From the NCBI GenBank assembly GCA_022225965.2, contig JAKJXP020000089.1:146702-210701 (forward strand): a DNA stretch of 64,000 bases, in the 5' to 3' direction. The position numbers and the translations under genes were made by a program. The notes beneath the pieces are model-generated. The model had not been told where the DNA came from, made no database searches, and worked only from the letters and a program-made list of their open reading frames with translations. Numbering within the stretch: the first letter of the stretch is position 1; each line of letters begins with the position of its first letter. The DNA is from Diatrype stigma (Eukaryota; Ascomycota; Sordariomycetes; Xylariales; Diatrypaceae). Positions 23,901 through 36,975 of this stretch are shown here, in pieces.

Positions 23901-24346
23901 TCGAGGCCGTCATCTACATCCTGGTGCACATCGCGGCCAGCATACCGCGGCACCGGCAGGTCGTGATGGCGCAGGAGGACCTCCTACGCCAACTCGTCAA
24001 GCTACTCGACTCCTCCACCGCCTCGTCTACCACCGCGGCTGGCACCACCCACGAGTCAAATCCCAACAGCAGCAACAATGGCATCGGCAGCCCGTATCAC
24101 AACGGTGGTGGCTTTGGCAGCGGCATCAGCGGCGACAAGGAGATCCGCCTCGCGCTGTGCTACCTGCTCAACAACCTGTCGTGGCGGGACGACGACCTCG
24201 ACACGCGGGCGTGCTCGCAGCGCTCGAGCGACCTGTGCCGCCTCGGCTTCGTCAGCAGCCTCGACCACATCGCCCGCGCCGACGACGAGCTCGACGTCCG
24301 CGAGCACGCGAAGACAGCGCTGTTTCAGATGAAGCAGCAGTATTGA
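20985..24346 (+). CDS. vid28: ARMC8 / Vid28 (GID5) armadillo-repeat protein
   Basis: GID5/ARMC8 is a scaffold subunit of the GID/CTLH ubiquitin ligase, which in yeast degrades gluconeogenic enzymes such as fructose-1,6-bisphosphatase after glucose return. Exons are 20985-21273, 21356-23097 and 23156-24346 (introns 82 and 58 nt), giving 1073 residues. The chain is built of helical armadillo-like repeats (IIAQLNAPSYSDRIAALRCIKND at the start, DLEVQTAATAVICNLVP and LDPMLRLNALWALKHLVDSA across the exon 2/3 junction, and a terminal LDVREHAKTALFQM). The paired motifs LVEYGVLKVLCEH and LNALWALKHL are typical of ARMC8. Low-complexity insertions lie in exon 3 (Gln-rich near 23495, Ser/Gly/Asn-rich near 24010-24120). 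The first ATG in frame is at 20985, although the frame is open further upstream. Exon 3 is much more GC-rich at third positions than exon 2. Confidence 0.9.
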
Positions 24347-25643
24347 CCGACTAACTAACTGGCTGACTGGTTGGTTGGTTCGCTCGAGGGGTGATTAGGT
24401 ATTTACTTATCAAGCCTCAATCCTAGGGACTTGAGGTTCGGGTCCCATCGGCCATGTTGTTGCCGCTACTCGCCCTGTGTTTATCGACGGTGGTTTGTGG
24501 GGCGGAGGGGGAGTGGTATGATATGTGATGTGTTAGGCTCGTGGAGGGAAAGGGGCGCAGGGGTCAAGGGTGTAAGCGTACTATCAATATCTCCCCATCT
24601 TCATTCGCGCTCCTGGAAGGGGTCGCAGTATGATGTAAAAACAACGCGTTCATGAGAGAGTGGATGATTGGCTTGGCTGGGTGGCTGGATGGCTGGATGG
24701 CGGGTTGTACTGTACATAGCTGAATGGTCGCATAATACCGTTTGTGCGTACGCGTATGTGTGTGTGTATGTGTATAGCATCAGCATAGGGGAGGGGAAGG
24801 GTGGTGGAAGGGGGTGTTGAACTGACCACGGTCGTGTCATGGCGTCATGATCAATGAGAGCAATGAAGAGATAATGCATGCGTGTGTATGTGTGTAGGAG
24901 GGTATGTGTACGAGTGTGTAGTAGGCAATACGGAATGGAAGCAAAGGATGACGGGCTAGCAGATGCTTAGGTGCTGAGGGCGTTGAGAGTGTCGATCGAA
25001 GGGGAGGGAGCGAGCATAGTTATTGCATAGCCAGTCGGCCAGCTAGCGAGCCAGCAATGATCCTAAAACAGACTTTTTTCTCATTGCCCCTATTCATTCT
25101 TGTCTCGGAAGTCTGTGTTTAGAGTTAGCAACTGTTCACTGTTATATCTCGTTGACAAGCCTTGGCCTACCAAGAATGGGATGGGATAATGACAGATGTG
25201 AGTAGGTATGTGTAGACAGGTCAGTAAGCTCTACTCGACCCTTTCCTTAGGACAGGTGCACTGGTCTTGTTAAGTTTCTTTTCTCTCCCAGGTCGTTTTC
25301 TTATTGTTATACTCTTAGTCTATCTGCTAGAGAACGTCTCGTGTCGTAAGTGCTAATTTTACTTATACCTTTTTTTAAATCATGATCCGGCTACTTGTCA
25401 TCCTTCGAGGGGGAATAAGGGCGGCAACCGGCGAGGACACGCGGGATTGTCGAAGAAGATAAGTGCCCCATTCGACTTAAATAGAGACACTTTACAAGTT
25501 GGCTTTACTGGTAAGGCAGCATAGAAAGTCTTAGATTGCGATATCAACGAAGAATCCGAGCTCCGCCGCCTGCTAAGCCTAGCTATAGGTTGACTCCTGC
25601 TATGATGCCATCATCTTCTTGAATCTAGCATTCCATCTCCGAT

Positions 25644-25659
25644 CCCCCCCCCCCCCCCC
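25644..25659 (+). repeat. C16 homopolymer tract
   Basis: Sixteen consecutive cytosines, followed by TTTTCCCTCTC. It sits in the gene-poor block and is prone to length error in assembly. Confidence 0.95.
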
Positions 25660-28600
25660 TTTTCCCTCTCTTGAATTTGTGGCTCATGTCTATCTTACAT
25701 CGTCCAGAGGCCTACAGCCAGCCTTGCCGGAGAGTAGAGGGTAGGCTCGTTGTCAATGTGTCAGCATGTCGCGGAAGTTTTTTATATTTGCCACCTTGGT
25801 TTCTTTCTTGATCGTCCATGAAAAAGGCAGTGCCAGTGGGTAGCTAACGACTGTAGCAAGGGTTCCTGCTCGCTAGAGAAGCGCCATATCTCAGAGAGAC
25901 AGGAGTATTACTCGGGTCTTGGTGTCTGTATTTATTTAATTAAATAATGACAGTGCAAATGTGTGTGTAGCCGCGGCACTTATCATCTCGGCCGGAGTCT
26001 CATACTCGAGGTTCCCCTACCGACCAGGATATACGTACTTCGTGTGCTCTCGCGAGATGTAAGCCTAGCCTAGCCTCTAGGGCAAGCCATAATACTGTGA
26101 TTGGAAGGCTGTGACGAGTGGTCGCATGTCGGTGAGGTGAGTGAGCGAGTATGGAGCTAACATGTCATTTCTCTTCCTGGTCTCATCAGGCAGGCAACAT
26201 ACACAACCACAGCGAAGGCGGGAACGTCCTTGCTGCTGGTCACACAAGCCTCTGCCTGCCGCAAGACAGTCACCTGGAACGATATTCTGAGCCCGCCAAG
26301 TTAGGTGTCAGGAGACAGAGTCAGGTAAGTACCTAAGCAAGCAGGCTGTATATGAAGGAGATGGTGGACTCGGGCGCATACGAAGGGGGAGGCAGTTTCA
26401 GGCGGTGCCCAACGAACTACTCCTTCACGCGAGTATAACTACAGGTCAAATCGTCATCCTGCATCAACAACATGTTTCTATTTTCATGGTTCGGTGTCGG
26501 TCTCATTCAAGAAAACGCACGTAAGGGGAGGGTAATGAAGAAGTAGTCCGCCTCGTGAATAGGATGGAACCCTCCCCACAGAAATAAGAAATCGAGTAGA
26601 AGGCGGAGGCAAGCAGAGAGACAGGCAAAGCAAGACAGGCAGGCAAGCAAGCATGCGTGCATGCGTTGATGATGCATGCCGCATGCGCACGTGAAGAGCA
26701 ATGGGGACTCGTAGCTTGTAGATTTCGTTGACGATTATTGATAGATATCGGTATAGATGAGGAACTGATTCGTCAACGAAAAGGTCTATACCTACATACC
26801 TACGTATGAAGGTACATATAATTGACAACCCGTACTATGTAGGGTAGGGTCATCTGTTGTTCCAAAACGTGGATGGGACCTAACTAAGCATCCACAATGC
26901 AGCCCCTGACCGAAGTTTGCGAAGGGCAGAGTACCAACCAGCCAATCTAAGTGCCTCCATGATCATTGACCGGGCACCTGGATACGATTACAAAATTGTT
27001 CTTTCCCATTGGGCGGATGATGACGGGGGAGAGGGAGGGGGGGAGCGAATCACAGTCGAAAAACAATAGGAGGGATGGCACCTAGTGTGGGTGGAAGAAG
27101 GAGAAGGATGAGGGGGGGAGATCAACCTCGTGGGGTCTTACCTAGGCATCTGCCGAGTTCCAAGACATCAGACGAGGTGTTCCCAGCGAGCGAGAAAAGC
27201 TCGGGTTCGGGTTCGGATAGAAGAAAAGAAAAGAAAAAGCAAGTCGAAACGATCATTGGGTCGCCCTGACACATGCTCGAATCCATGACATACTCAAGTA
27301 CCTCCGTAGAGCTGCGGTACTGTAGGTAGATCGATAGGTACTCTCGGCTGCTAGAGGGCTCTTCGTGTAACGCAAGAGCTGCAATGCAGCAAACCATATG
27401 GTCAGATAAGAGAGGTGCTAGTAACTAGTTATGACTGTGTACTAACCAGGCAGCCCAAGTATACTGTGATCATGGTAAGATACCTGCATCACTAAGATGT
27501 ACCTACATCGACCGACCTCTTCGCTGTTTCGCGGAACTGATACCTGGTGATTACGTATCTGCCTTGCGTGAAACTGAATATGCAGACGGCACTGTCATGC
27601 GAGAGCCAACAGTAGTCTGTTCGGCCCAACAACGTGCTCCTGACGAAACCAAAGCCACGAGGTTCATCATCTCGACCGTACCCTCCTGGGCCGAATCACC
27701 ACCTATGTTCTATGTTGTTTCCCAAGACGAAAGAGGGGGTTCTTCCCGATGCCTGGTCGACCGCATTATGATAGCGTGAGGTGAGGTGTAACCTACCCTA
27801 ACTACCCGTTAGTTTTTCATTTCATTGGGGACCCCTCGCGAGCAATGTCTTGCGCCTGTTCAGTTTTCTTTTCTTTCTCCTACCCATATGGGCAACCGCA
27901 ACCGTTGCACATGAGATAGGACGGGACGAAAAGAGCTCATCCACGCGTGTCTACCGCATCGTCCCGTCTCAAAAGTTTGGTACGGTGTGGGTATGGGATG
28001 GGCTGCCACGACCCGTACAAGATCGACCTTGTGTCACCACCACGTGTGTGCCTGCCTGCTTGCCTGCCTCCTAGTCTAGGGTCTAGGATAGGGGGAGGAA
28101 GACAAGACCTCTGCGGGTGGCTTTGGTTTCGTGGGCGAGGACTGCACGGCTTTGACGTTATACTTAGTCAGGGAGGGAGGGACAAAACGTCGCGCAAAGC
28201 CTCCTCTCCTCCTTTCTTTTTTTTGCGGCTGTTCTTCGTACTACCTTTCCTTCCTACTTATGTAGTAGCTAGCCCTTTTCCCCTCTCCACCGTGGGCGCT
28301 CCGAACCGCCGCCCATTGGGTACAGTTTTTCCCGCGCCTGGGAACACTCGGTCAGATGCGGCGGGCTGGTGATACTGTGCATGTGTCGTTCTCTCCGTGC
28401 CTATGGAAACGTGGAGGGGAGTGAGCAGGGGTGTGGCAGGGTTGGAGGTTGGCCTGGCTGCTATGCTATGCTATCAAGGGGGTTGTTTCCATGGCACCGG
28501 GTCTATAGTGAACAGGCATTACCCCCTAGCATGAAAGTACTAGTCATGTTGCACTGCTGCTGCTGCTTCGAGAGCGACGGATTCCGGGTGAAACGCCTGC

Positions 28601-29308
28601 TTAGGCACCCCTTTAGACCACGCACTCTGCCTTGTGGAAAAAGTTGGTAAAACCATGATGTTAATACCAAGTGAATCCTAGGTATAGACTCGCAGGAGGT
28701 TTGCTATCCACTCGATTCAGCGTGACTCGCCGCCCCCATGCTTGCTATGCTGTTGTAGCAGCTACCTATGCTAAGCTCGGCTGGCCGTCTCATCTCGTTA
28801 CACAAAGACCAATAGATCAGTCACATTGTTCTGGACAACATCGGCAAAGTTCGACTAGTCGAAACTGTCAATAGAGCGAACAAGGTTTTTTTATCTATTC
28901 TTTCTATTCCAGCCTTAGCATTAGTGTGATAAGTAAAAACCATCCGAACTTTTTGAGTTCGTCGGGACTAGACTTTCACACCGCTACCGTGGATTGTGTT
29001 GGATTGGGTCACCCGCAAACAAGAATAGAGGATGTATGATACTATGATATAACGCAGCGCTAGATTTGCCTTACACCTTAGTCGATGGACCATGGAGTCG
29101 GATGGTATACATGCATTATCGGTACACGGTAACATCAGCGTTCATCATGAGGTGTTCCAGGTTCCACGCAACGCTGCCGAGAGCCAGGGAAAGTGGGAGC
29201 GACCTGGCCCGTGAAACAATACGCAGCACATGTGGAATCACAGGATGTCATATGTGTATCAACAATTACGGATACCTACCATGCATAACGTTTGATTCTA
29301 GTGCGCAG

Positions 29309-29356
29309 AAAGGCACTGGGAGAAGGAAAGGCACTGGGAGAAGGAAAGGCACTGGG
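29309..29356 (+). repeat. AAAGGCACTGGGAGAAGG tandem repeat
   Basis: An 18-bp unit repeated about 2.7 times. No gene overlaps it with confidence. Confidence 0.85.
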
Positions 29357-31439
29357 GAGTTCATATGAACAGGGATATGGCATGATACGAGGCATGACTA
29401 CCACCGAAAGGTAAAGCAGGACAGCAAACCCTACTCGAGCAGAGAAAGTGATAGAGTAGACACTTTTCAAAGTGGAGGTCATAACCGTATGGTGGCAGAT
29501 TGCAAGCCGAGATATTGGCTTAGTAGCGTAGCTCACAAAGGAGGCGGGCTACGCTCCCTATAACTGGTCGGCATCACGTTATGGAACCTGGGGGTGATTG
29601 ATCGCAAAAGCGGTATGACCTTGAACAGCAGGCGGGACTGGCGTTCTGTGCCACATGTCCACGTCCAAGGTGCTAGATCGCCGCACACTCTCCATCGACT
29701 AGTAGTTATGATTACCGGCTTCCGGAGCCGTGGGTAATCATCTGTATATCTCAGGGGTTTCTCTCCGTAAAATAGTATCACTAGGTTCCGCGATCAGGTA
29801 ACCATGGCATGGGACGGGTGAACAACGATAGGGGCTACGGACCGGTGTTTAAGGGCCCAAGAACGGGAGAGGAGACACCTTCGCACATAGGGGCCATATT
29901 GCCGGTTCAACGTCATCATGAGATCGGAACCCTTCGCGTATAGCAAAAGCAAAGCCATGCCCGTCAAGGTTCTGTGATGACGCCTGGTACAGCATGCGGA
30001 TTCGGCCGTTCGGCGGTGCTGCGAGTCCACCTCAAGTCCAACATTCGATTCGGCCCAAGTCTTCTTCGTGGAAAACTGGTAACTGACACGTTCCATACTA
30101 TAATAGAAGCACACAGCCGAGTCCATGGTACCTCTCGACCTATAAGGCGAGTATGCATTGCAGAGTTGGACAAGGCACACTACCGGCCGTTGAGAGGACC
30201 GATGCAAGGAGCTATAGATACCTTGGTGTTGAGCTGCTGGGTAGCCCGGCCTGCCAGTGAAAAGACGAGTCATCTGTCTCATCTCGGAACAACGGGTCTT
30301 CTATTGTATCGTACTGGTGACATTGTGTTACCTCGAAAGGATAATCATGCCGCGCCCTGTACATCAGAGGCACCACTTCAGATACGATATGTTTGATAGC
30401 TGGGGCTCCTAGACTAGGTCGTGTGGATAGAAGCCCCAAGATACCATACAGCTGGAACGCAATCTTTTGGGCCACAGCCAATTGCACCCGTCGTACCGTC
30501 AAGCGTACCGTCGAGGCACCCGTAGATATAATAGATCCCTACAAATGCCTGTCTGTCTTTCTTTCTTTCTTCTAGACTCGGGAGACATACCCTGACCGCT
30601 TTCTTGGGAGAGCAACGTCTAGGCTGCTGCTGCTGCCGGAACCTGCAGAGCTTGGCGCACGTGTAAGCCGAAAGCTTGACTTGCCGCACAAATGCAATCG
30701 CCGCATGGGATTGCGACAAAGTTATGTGCCTAGCTGAAAGGTACATTGATTGATTGATTGATGACTCAGTAAGTGGCCTTATCTGTGCTGATTATAGTCA
30801 TGCCTATAGATACGCTGCATGTGTGGGCGAAAGCGCGTGGAGGATCGACGATCAACGCCAACGTCGTCTCTGGCGGAGGAGGCCCGAGGGGGCTGTCGGT
30901 ATCGACCATTGGCCCACACAGGCACCGAGACTCAGGCATATCCCCATCTACCGCCCACCAGGTCTGTCTTGTAGCTGATTGGATTTCCCATCACAACCAC
31001 CAATAGCGGTAGGAGGTATAGGCAGGCAGGCAGGTTATGCAGGATACGGGCCGAATTGCCTGCCTTAGGCTCTAGGGGAAGAGCCCCTGGGGCCCCGATA
31101 GATTGCTTGCGATAGTATTGCAGTTATTGTACAATACACCTTAAAACATGTATGTTGCATGTTGCATGTCCAGCTTCAAGCTTCAGTACGCTTTGCATCG
31201 CATACTTCCTCACTCAGGTAAACAGCCTCAAGGTGCTATGCCTGTAGATGTATATGCATATGCAGCAACTGACAATTGTATACCTCGAGGTCGTGCAGGG
31301 AAATGATGTGAGAGTGTAATAGCCGTGATACATACATACATACACCCGTCGTAGCGGTATCCGGCGCCCCGGGGATGCTGGAACATCGTCGCCAAGCGTT
31401 TTGAACGCATGCGCGGGGATCCTTTTCGATGGCACATGG

Positions 31440-31500
31440 TGGGCGATGGACGATGAACGATGGGCGATGGACGATGGGCGATGGGCGATGGGCGATGGAT
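31440..31500 (+). repeat. GGGCGATGGAC-type tandem repeat
   Basis: About six imperfect copies of a 9-10 bp GGGCGATGG unit. It lies just outside the left end of the candidate TA-flanked element. Confidence 0.8.
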
Positions 31501-31558
31501 GGCCTCCCCCATCGGTTAGGAAGCGTCTGTGCAATCCATGTCCGACCTTAAGCTATTA

Positions 31559-32405
31559 CCGTAGTAGGATCTGCAGCAACTGGTTAACTGTTAATTGACA
31601 GTTAATTAACAGTTGGCCGGCTTTAAACGTTTGGAACTTTCCAACAAATGAACGTCTGTTGGAACCGCTAAACGTTTAAAAAAAGTCAAGCGTTGAAAAA
31701 AGTTTAAACGTTGAAAACTCGGGCAGGCAGCACCAAAATACATACAGCTTGTACTGCTTTTGCTAGTACCAAGCTGTACCTCCAATGCACCACCTACTTA
31801 CCTATATCCGATGCATTCTTTATTACTTAAGCATTGCACTACGTAGGAATCGAACGGTCACACTTAAACGCAATTGGAAAGAATGGTTTTGTATTATAGG
31901 CGTTAAGCGCCTGGACTACTTAGGTCTATCTGTATGTATACTATTTATAATGGTAATTGTGCAGTTGTATGGGTATATAAATGAAGCCATCGCGACTTCC
32001 TTTTGTTGCAGCTGTATGGGTGCAGCTGTATGGGTGCAGCTGTATGGGTGCAGCTGTAGGTATGGGTGCAGCTGTATGGGTGCAGCTGTATGGGTGCAGC
32101 TGTATGGGTGCAGCTGTATGGGTGCAGCTGTAGGTATGGGTGCTGCTGTATGGGTGCTGCTGTATGGGTGCTGCTGTAGCTGTAGGTATGGGTGCTGCCC
32201 AGGTGCTGTATGGGTGGCAGCAGGTAGGTAGGTAAGTGACTTGTAATACGCATACAATTTGTATGGCTAGTGGAAGTACCCCTTCTTTTAAACGTTGGAA
32301 AATTCCCAAGCGTTGAAAAGTTTCCAGCGTTGAAAATCGGCAAGCAGTTGAACAACAGTTATTAGATTTCCAACCGTTTAGTGGATCCTGCAGAATCCGC
32401 TACGG
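31559..32405. mobile_element. Candidate non-autonomous TA-flanked DNA transposon (847 bp)
   Basis: The ends form an imperfect inverted repeat: TTACCGTAG...CTGCAG at 31556-31576 and its complement at 32388-32408, 17 of 21 matching. The dinucleotide TA sits just outside CCGTAG on both sides (31557-31558 and 32406-32407), as left by Tc1/mariner and Fot1 elements. Diverged direct copies of a TAAACGTT...AAGCGTTGAAAA block occur just inside both ends (about 31667-31730 and 32286-32350). The centre is a 14-bp minisatellite. No transposase is encoded. A TA duplication is weak evidence by itself, so this is a candidate only. Confidence 0.4.
32007..32222 (+). repeat. 14-bp minisatellite (TGCAGCTGTATGGG)n
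   Basis: About 14 copies of a 14-bp unit, with variants that insert TAGGTA or change TGCAGC to TGCTGC. It lies in the centre of the candidate TA-flanked element. Because 14 is not a multiple of three, all frames cycle through the same residues (VQLYGCS and the like), which explains the overlapping open frames here. Confidence 0.95.
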
Positions 32406-32942
32406 TAACATGCGAAGTGGGCTGTGAAGATCTTCCACCTACCGGCCTAGCCTCACTTCTAGGGGGCTGACTTCGGTTGCAAAGAGACATTTTGGAAGAT
32501 GTTTGCTGTATCTAGATACATACCTAGGTATCATACTATATGTAGGCACCTACATTACGAAGTCTATAAATGACTGTCTACCTACTCTCTGGTAGGTTGC
32601 CTACTAGGTGCCTACATGTAAGTATAGGTATGTAGTCATCTTGACCCGGACACCTGGCCAGCTGACGTTACCAGATACCTGCATCCTGGGCCCAGAGAGT
32701 TTGTCGGAATGTACGACGTACTGCCTACTGAACAACGTACGTACGAAGTACAATACCTGCAACGTCTGCAACCCGCTGCAATCAGGCAATGGTAGGAAAA
32801 CGACGTTGCACTAAACTCCTGTGCCGTAGAAACCTGAGAAAATCTCCATTGAACTAACTGGATACAGGTAGTAATGTAATAAGCAGGCCAGGGACCCCAT
32901 TCGAACTTCGAAGTGATGTGGGTTTGGGGGGGCTTTTTGTCG

Positions 32943-33477
32943 CAAAACGACTATTTGCACCGGACACTTTGGCTATTCGTACCGGACATTAACCGCATTT
33001 GGTAAGGTTAGCGTATTAGCCACCCGTGCCACACCCTAAGCCACAATTCTGCCCCGCCACTGCTTAGGTTACTCCTTAACAATTCATTACTTACTACATA
33101 CCACCTACATACATACAGCCTGCACTTACAGCCTGCACCTACAGCCTGCACTTAAGCCTACACTTGCACTTGCACCTGCACTTGCACCTATACCTGCATT
33201 TGCACTTATATCTATACCTGTACTTACGTTAATGCCGGCGCCGGCGCCAGTACGCAACGCGGTTATGGGTTAGGGTTAAACGCGAAGGATTTAAGGGGTA
33301 TATAAATTGTAAGGGCGTTGTTTTGAGGTAATTGGTAAGTAATGCGGTAAGTAAGTAGTGGTAAGTGGTATGTTAAGTAGTGACTTTAGGTGGCAGGTTG
33401 GTAATGTGAGGGTGCGTCCAAATGCGGTTAATGTCCGGTACGAATAGCCAAAGTGTCCGGTGCAAATAGTCGTATTG
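32943..33477. mobile_element. Mutator-like MITE, 535 bp, with 60-bp terminal inverted repeats and 9-bp target duplication
   Basis: Terminal inverted repeats at 32943-33002 and 33418-33477 match at 59 of 60 positions (outer ends CAAAACGAC and the complement of CAATACGAC). The element is flanked on both sides by the identical 9-mer TTTTTGTCG (32934-32942 and 33478-33486), the target-duplication length typical of Mutator-like elements. The interior has no transposase-sized open frame; it holds GCACTTGCACCTG-type repeats, a GCCGGCGCCGGC palindrome and TAAGTAG-rich sequence. Near-identical ends and a perfect duplication suggest recent, non-autonomous movement. The superfamily is assigned from TIR length and duplication size only. 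Confidence 0.88.
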
Positions 33478-33602
33478 TTTTTGTCGTGAACCTAATCATA
33501 GGGGCCCACACATGATTCATGAGCGATTTATTTAACCCTCGAGAAGGCGTCCAGGAAGGGCTCAGCACGGGTTAATTAGTCCGGTTAGAACGATGTTTGG
33601 GT

Positions 33603-33690
33603 GTGCAGCGGTGCAGCGGTGCAGCGGTGCAGCGGTGCAGCGGTGCAGCGGTGCAGCGGTGCAGCGGTGCAGCGGTGCAGCGGTGCAGCG
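33603..33690 (+). repeat. 8-bp tandem repeat (GTGCAGCG)11
   Basis: Eleven perfect 8-bp copies, 88 bp in all. Perfect copies suggest recent slippage; the tract lies about 120 bp to the right of the Mutator-type MITE. Confidence 0.95.
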
Positions 33691-36600
33691 CAGGGTAACG
33701 TGGGGCTCGGGGCGGGAGCCAGTTTGCTAAATTATTTTAGTCAGTCCGGGGTTCGATGTGAGATGTAGAGCCCATGTCCCTGGGCACCAGTAGCGCATCC
33801 AGTACAGTGCCAGCTGTACGGAGTGTGCACCCGGGGCACCCAAGGGCACCTGAGGCACCAGGGCGCCCAAGCTGCGAAGGCAGGTGGACCATGGCTCAAA
33901 CCTCTTTGGCGTGCGGTCTGAATTAAGCAGAGCTCATTAAGCATGTAGGCATCATCGAGATTGGACCGTGGTAAGCTCGATTAAGTAGCGGCAACGCTAC
34001 CTCCCTTCCAGAGGTAGGCTGAAGTTATTCTATCAGTATTCGAGGCGTCAAGTTTGTTACCGGCGCAAACTGAGTTGAGATGAGAGGCGCTTGGCTGGGG
34101 ACCCAGGGGTTCCAAGGCACCCAATCGGTGTCATACAGCACACACACACACGCTAGCGATAGACTCGTGGCAGCGCTCGAAAACCATGCGCCGCTGTCAA
34201 ACAAACCTTAAGAGATCGAGGCGTAGTTGTTAACTACCAACCAAGCAATTAGCGAAAACGACGTCGTAGACAGAAACGAGCCAATGGGACGGGATGGACG
34301 CTATCCTGCCAGTCTTTTATTGTGCTCGTTCGACATCAGTCGGTGGCTACATACTTATTATAGCTGGTAATAGGATGAAGATTAGACCCAAAGCCCCAAC
34401 TCCCCGTACGCGCGGATGGGTGGATGGCACCTTGGGGCCGTATCACCATGTGGCTTGTCTGATTCATGTAAGTTGGTGCAAACTCATCTCATCATGCAGC
34501 CGTCTTGGTCCTGGAATCCCAAGCCTACGGATCAAACTGCGATCCTCGGTACCTTACTAAGGGGCCATCATTTCGGACGAGCACGGAGCCGGAGCGGCTG
34601 ACCTCGAAAAGTTAGAGATAGATCTGTTTGACGGTTATGTCCATATGCTTGCAGCCTCAGGTTTACCTATTGTTGGTGGCACTACTTCGCACGTTATTTA
34701 TTAATGGACGGATGATACGAACCGGTAGCGATGATGCTCACACCACTTAACTTCCACGTTAGTTGATAATTACTCCCTTTGGGTAGCTGTTAACCCGTAC
34801 TGCCCATTGAATGGCGATGTCTGTACTGTATGGATGGTACGGGTTGCACGGTGATCAGGTAATGACGGGAACCTCTGGTACTTCGCATAATGGCTTGATT
34901 GCCAGTGATTGCCTGCCCACCCAGCACAGTGCACCCAGGCAGGAGGGTGGGTGGATGGTAGGGTGGAGTGGTGGGATGAGCATCTGCTCCAAGAACCAAT
35001 GTGATGGAGAGCGCCCACATTGGTCCACCCTAGACCGGTCGAAGTAGTTCGAGCTTGGGACGCCTTAGGATCGTTACGCAGGATTAGGCGTGGAAGACTG
35101 GTACTCTGGCTTGTCTGGGAGACACACATACATAGACTTGGCAGACTGGCGCTTGTGCTGGTGGTGCTTCATATTGTAGCCGTGTAGCTGGCTATGTACT
35201 AAGCTAAGTAGGTACTGGATGCTGGATGCTGGATTCTGGATGCTGAATTTTGGATGCTGACAGTTTCTTCCCCGTTGCGTTGGACAAACCCGTCCTAACG
35301 GACTGGGTCGCTGACTGGCAGGACTGGTGGGCTGGTGGGCTGGTGGGCTGGCGGATTAGTGGTGGACTGGACTGCAGACTGGAAACCCTCGTCTGGAAAC
35401 CCTCGACTGGAAAAAAGGAAAGCGACCCAGGCCCCTGGTGAGACGGGCGAATCCACATTCGCCCACGCCTGACACCCCCGGCTTTGCCCGGCCACGCCTT
35501 CCTAATCCTGGCACACGTCCGCGTACGGGGACATGCTCGCCCATTCAGATGTCCAGCAGACTCTTGCCGTGTCCTGTATGCCCTTGTATGTAATTATTCC
35601 ACCTGGGCACCTGGGACGGGAATACACTGGGCATGTAGACAGTAGCAGTAATTGCCCTTGGCGCCCTGATCCTGCACTAGTCCCAGTGCCGCGCCAGACT
35701 GTGGCCCGCCCCAAAACCCGCCCGTTTCGCTCCCCTCTTAAGTCTTAATTCCCTGATTACCTGCCTTGCCTGTATCGTATCGTAGCGCATTGTATCGGTC
35801 TTCCTTCTTGCATTTCGCATCTCGCAGTCGAGCTGACGATTTCTGCATCCGAAGGAAGTACAAGTTCGTTCCGGCAATACCTGCGAATAGTACACCTCTG
35901 CACGTGTAGAGTCGAGGCCGAACCGTGCTGCCTGTCCTGCTTTCCTTGCTGGTCGCTTCAGCTTACCGACGATAATACTAGTGGCTGTGGCATACGTACA
36001 TACAGATCGCACACATACACAGACACACACACTCGTTCATTTGCTACCTATTCTTATCATCCCTTTACGCAACTCACATTTCACATTTCACATTTTACAC
36101 TTCACACTTCGCACTTCGCACTTCGCATTTGGCCTTTTGCCAGAGGTTTGTCTTCGTTTCTGGAATGCGACCAGCTCAACTTGACTCGCGGCCCGACAGT
36201 CTCCTTGAGGGTTTGTTTGCTATTAGCGTCATACATAGAGTCTTCGACGACATATACGTATAATACAACCTAGCGGCATAAACTTTCTTTTCCTTTGCTG
36301 CCCTTCCTGGGCTCATTCCTCAGGAGCAGAATCAGCAGAATCAGCAGCAGCAGAAGCAGAGACAGGAGAGGGGAACAAAAGCAACGAGCAGCGAGCGACG
36401 AGTCAGTTGCAGCTTGCAGCCAGCCAATTCCTTGGGTCGCATCCAATACAGGCCGTCAGCACTGTGTCCACGCCTTCGGTTACTGCTTGTGCATTTAACC
36501 TTTCCGTCCAACCCAAACCTCCGGATATCAGTCTCGCATCGCAGCTGTTCAACTTATCTCTTCGACGATCTTTCGAGTGTTTCAGTCCCTAAATCTAGAT

Positions 36601-36975
36601 CAAGCTGGCTATCGGGTCCCGACCTATCCAGCCACCCGGGACTTGTTCATATACTATTACTTCTTATCTGGGCTGAGCGTAACCTACGTTTTCTAAGGGG
36701 ACTGCAAAACAAATTGTCAAATTCCTGCCAAATCTCACCTTCGAAGTGATTAACAAAGCTCAAGCCTCATCGCAGGCTCGTTATCCAATATGGAATACCC
36801 ACCTTCAGTATGTCTCGCAGCTGTACCCCCTTCCCCCCTTCAGCACTATATTTCATCTCATCTCAAAACCTTCGTCCTATGTTCATGTCGTCCGAAGTAT
36901 GCCCCATGAACCTTGTCGTCTGCTATAGTTTGAAGGGTTAGCTCCGAGTTAGTCTCGGACTGCAGATTAATTGCA

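Noticed and set aside
29794..30282. 162-codon minus-strand frame in the gene-poor block
   Set aside because: Overlapped on the plus strand by a 140-codon frame, with no motif or splice partner.
31839..31923. tRNA-like sequence on the minus strand with a B-box-like GTTCGATTCC and pairing ends
   Set aside because: Six of seven terminal bases can pair, but only two bases separate the T-loop-like segment from the end, the T-stem does not pair and no anticodon arm is clear. It is probably chance or a decayed fragment; tRNAscan-SE would decide.
33255..33285. TTAGGGTTA telomere-like motif inside the MITE
   Set aside because: Only about one copy of the repeat; no telomeric array.
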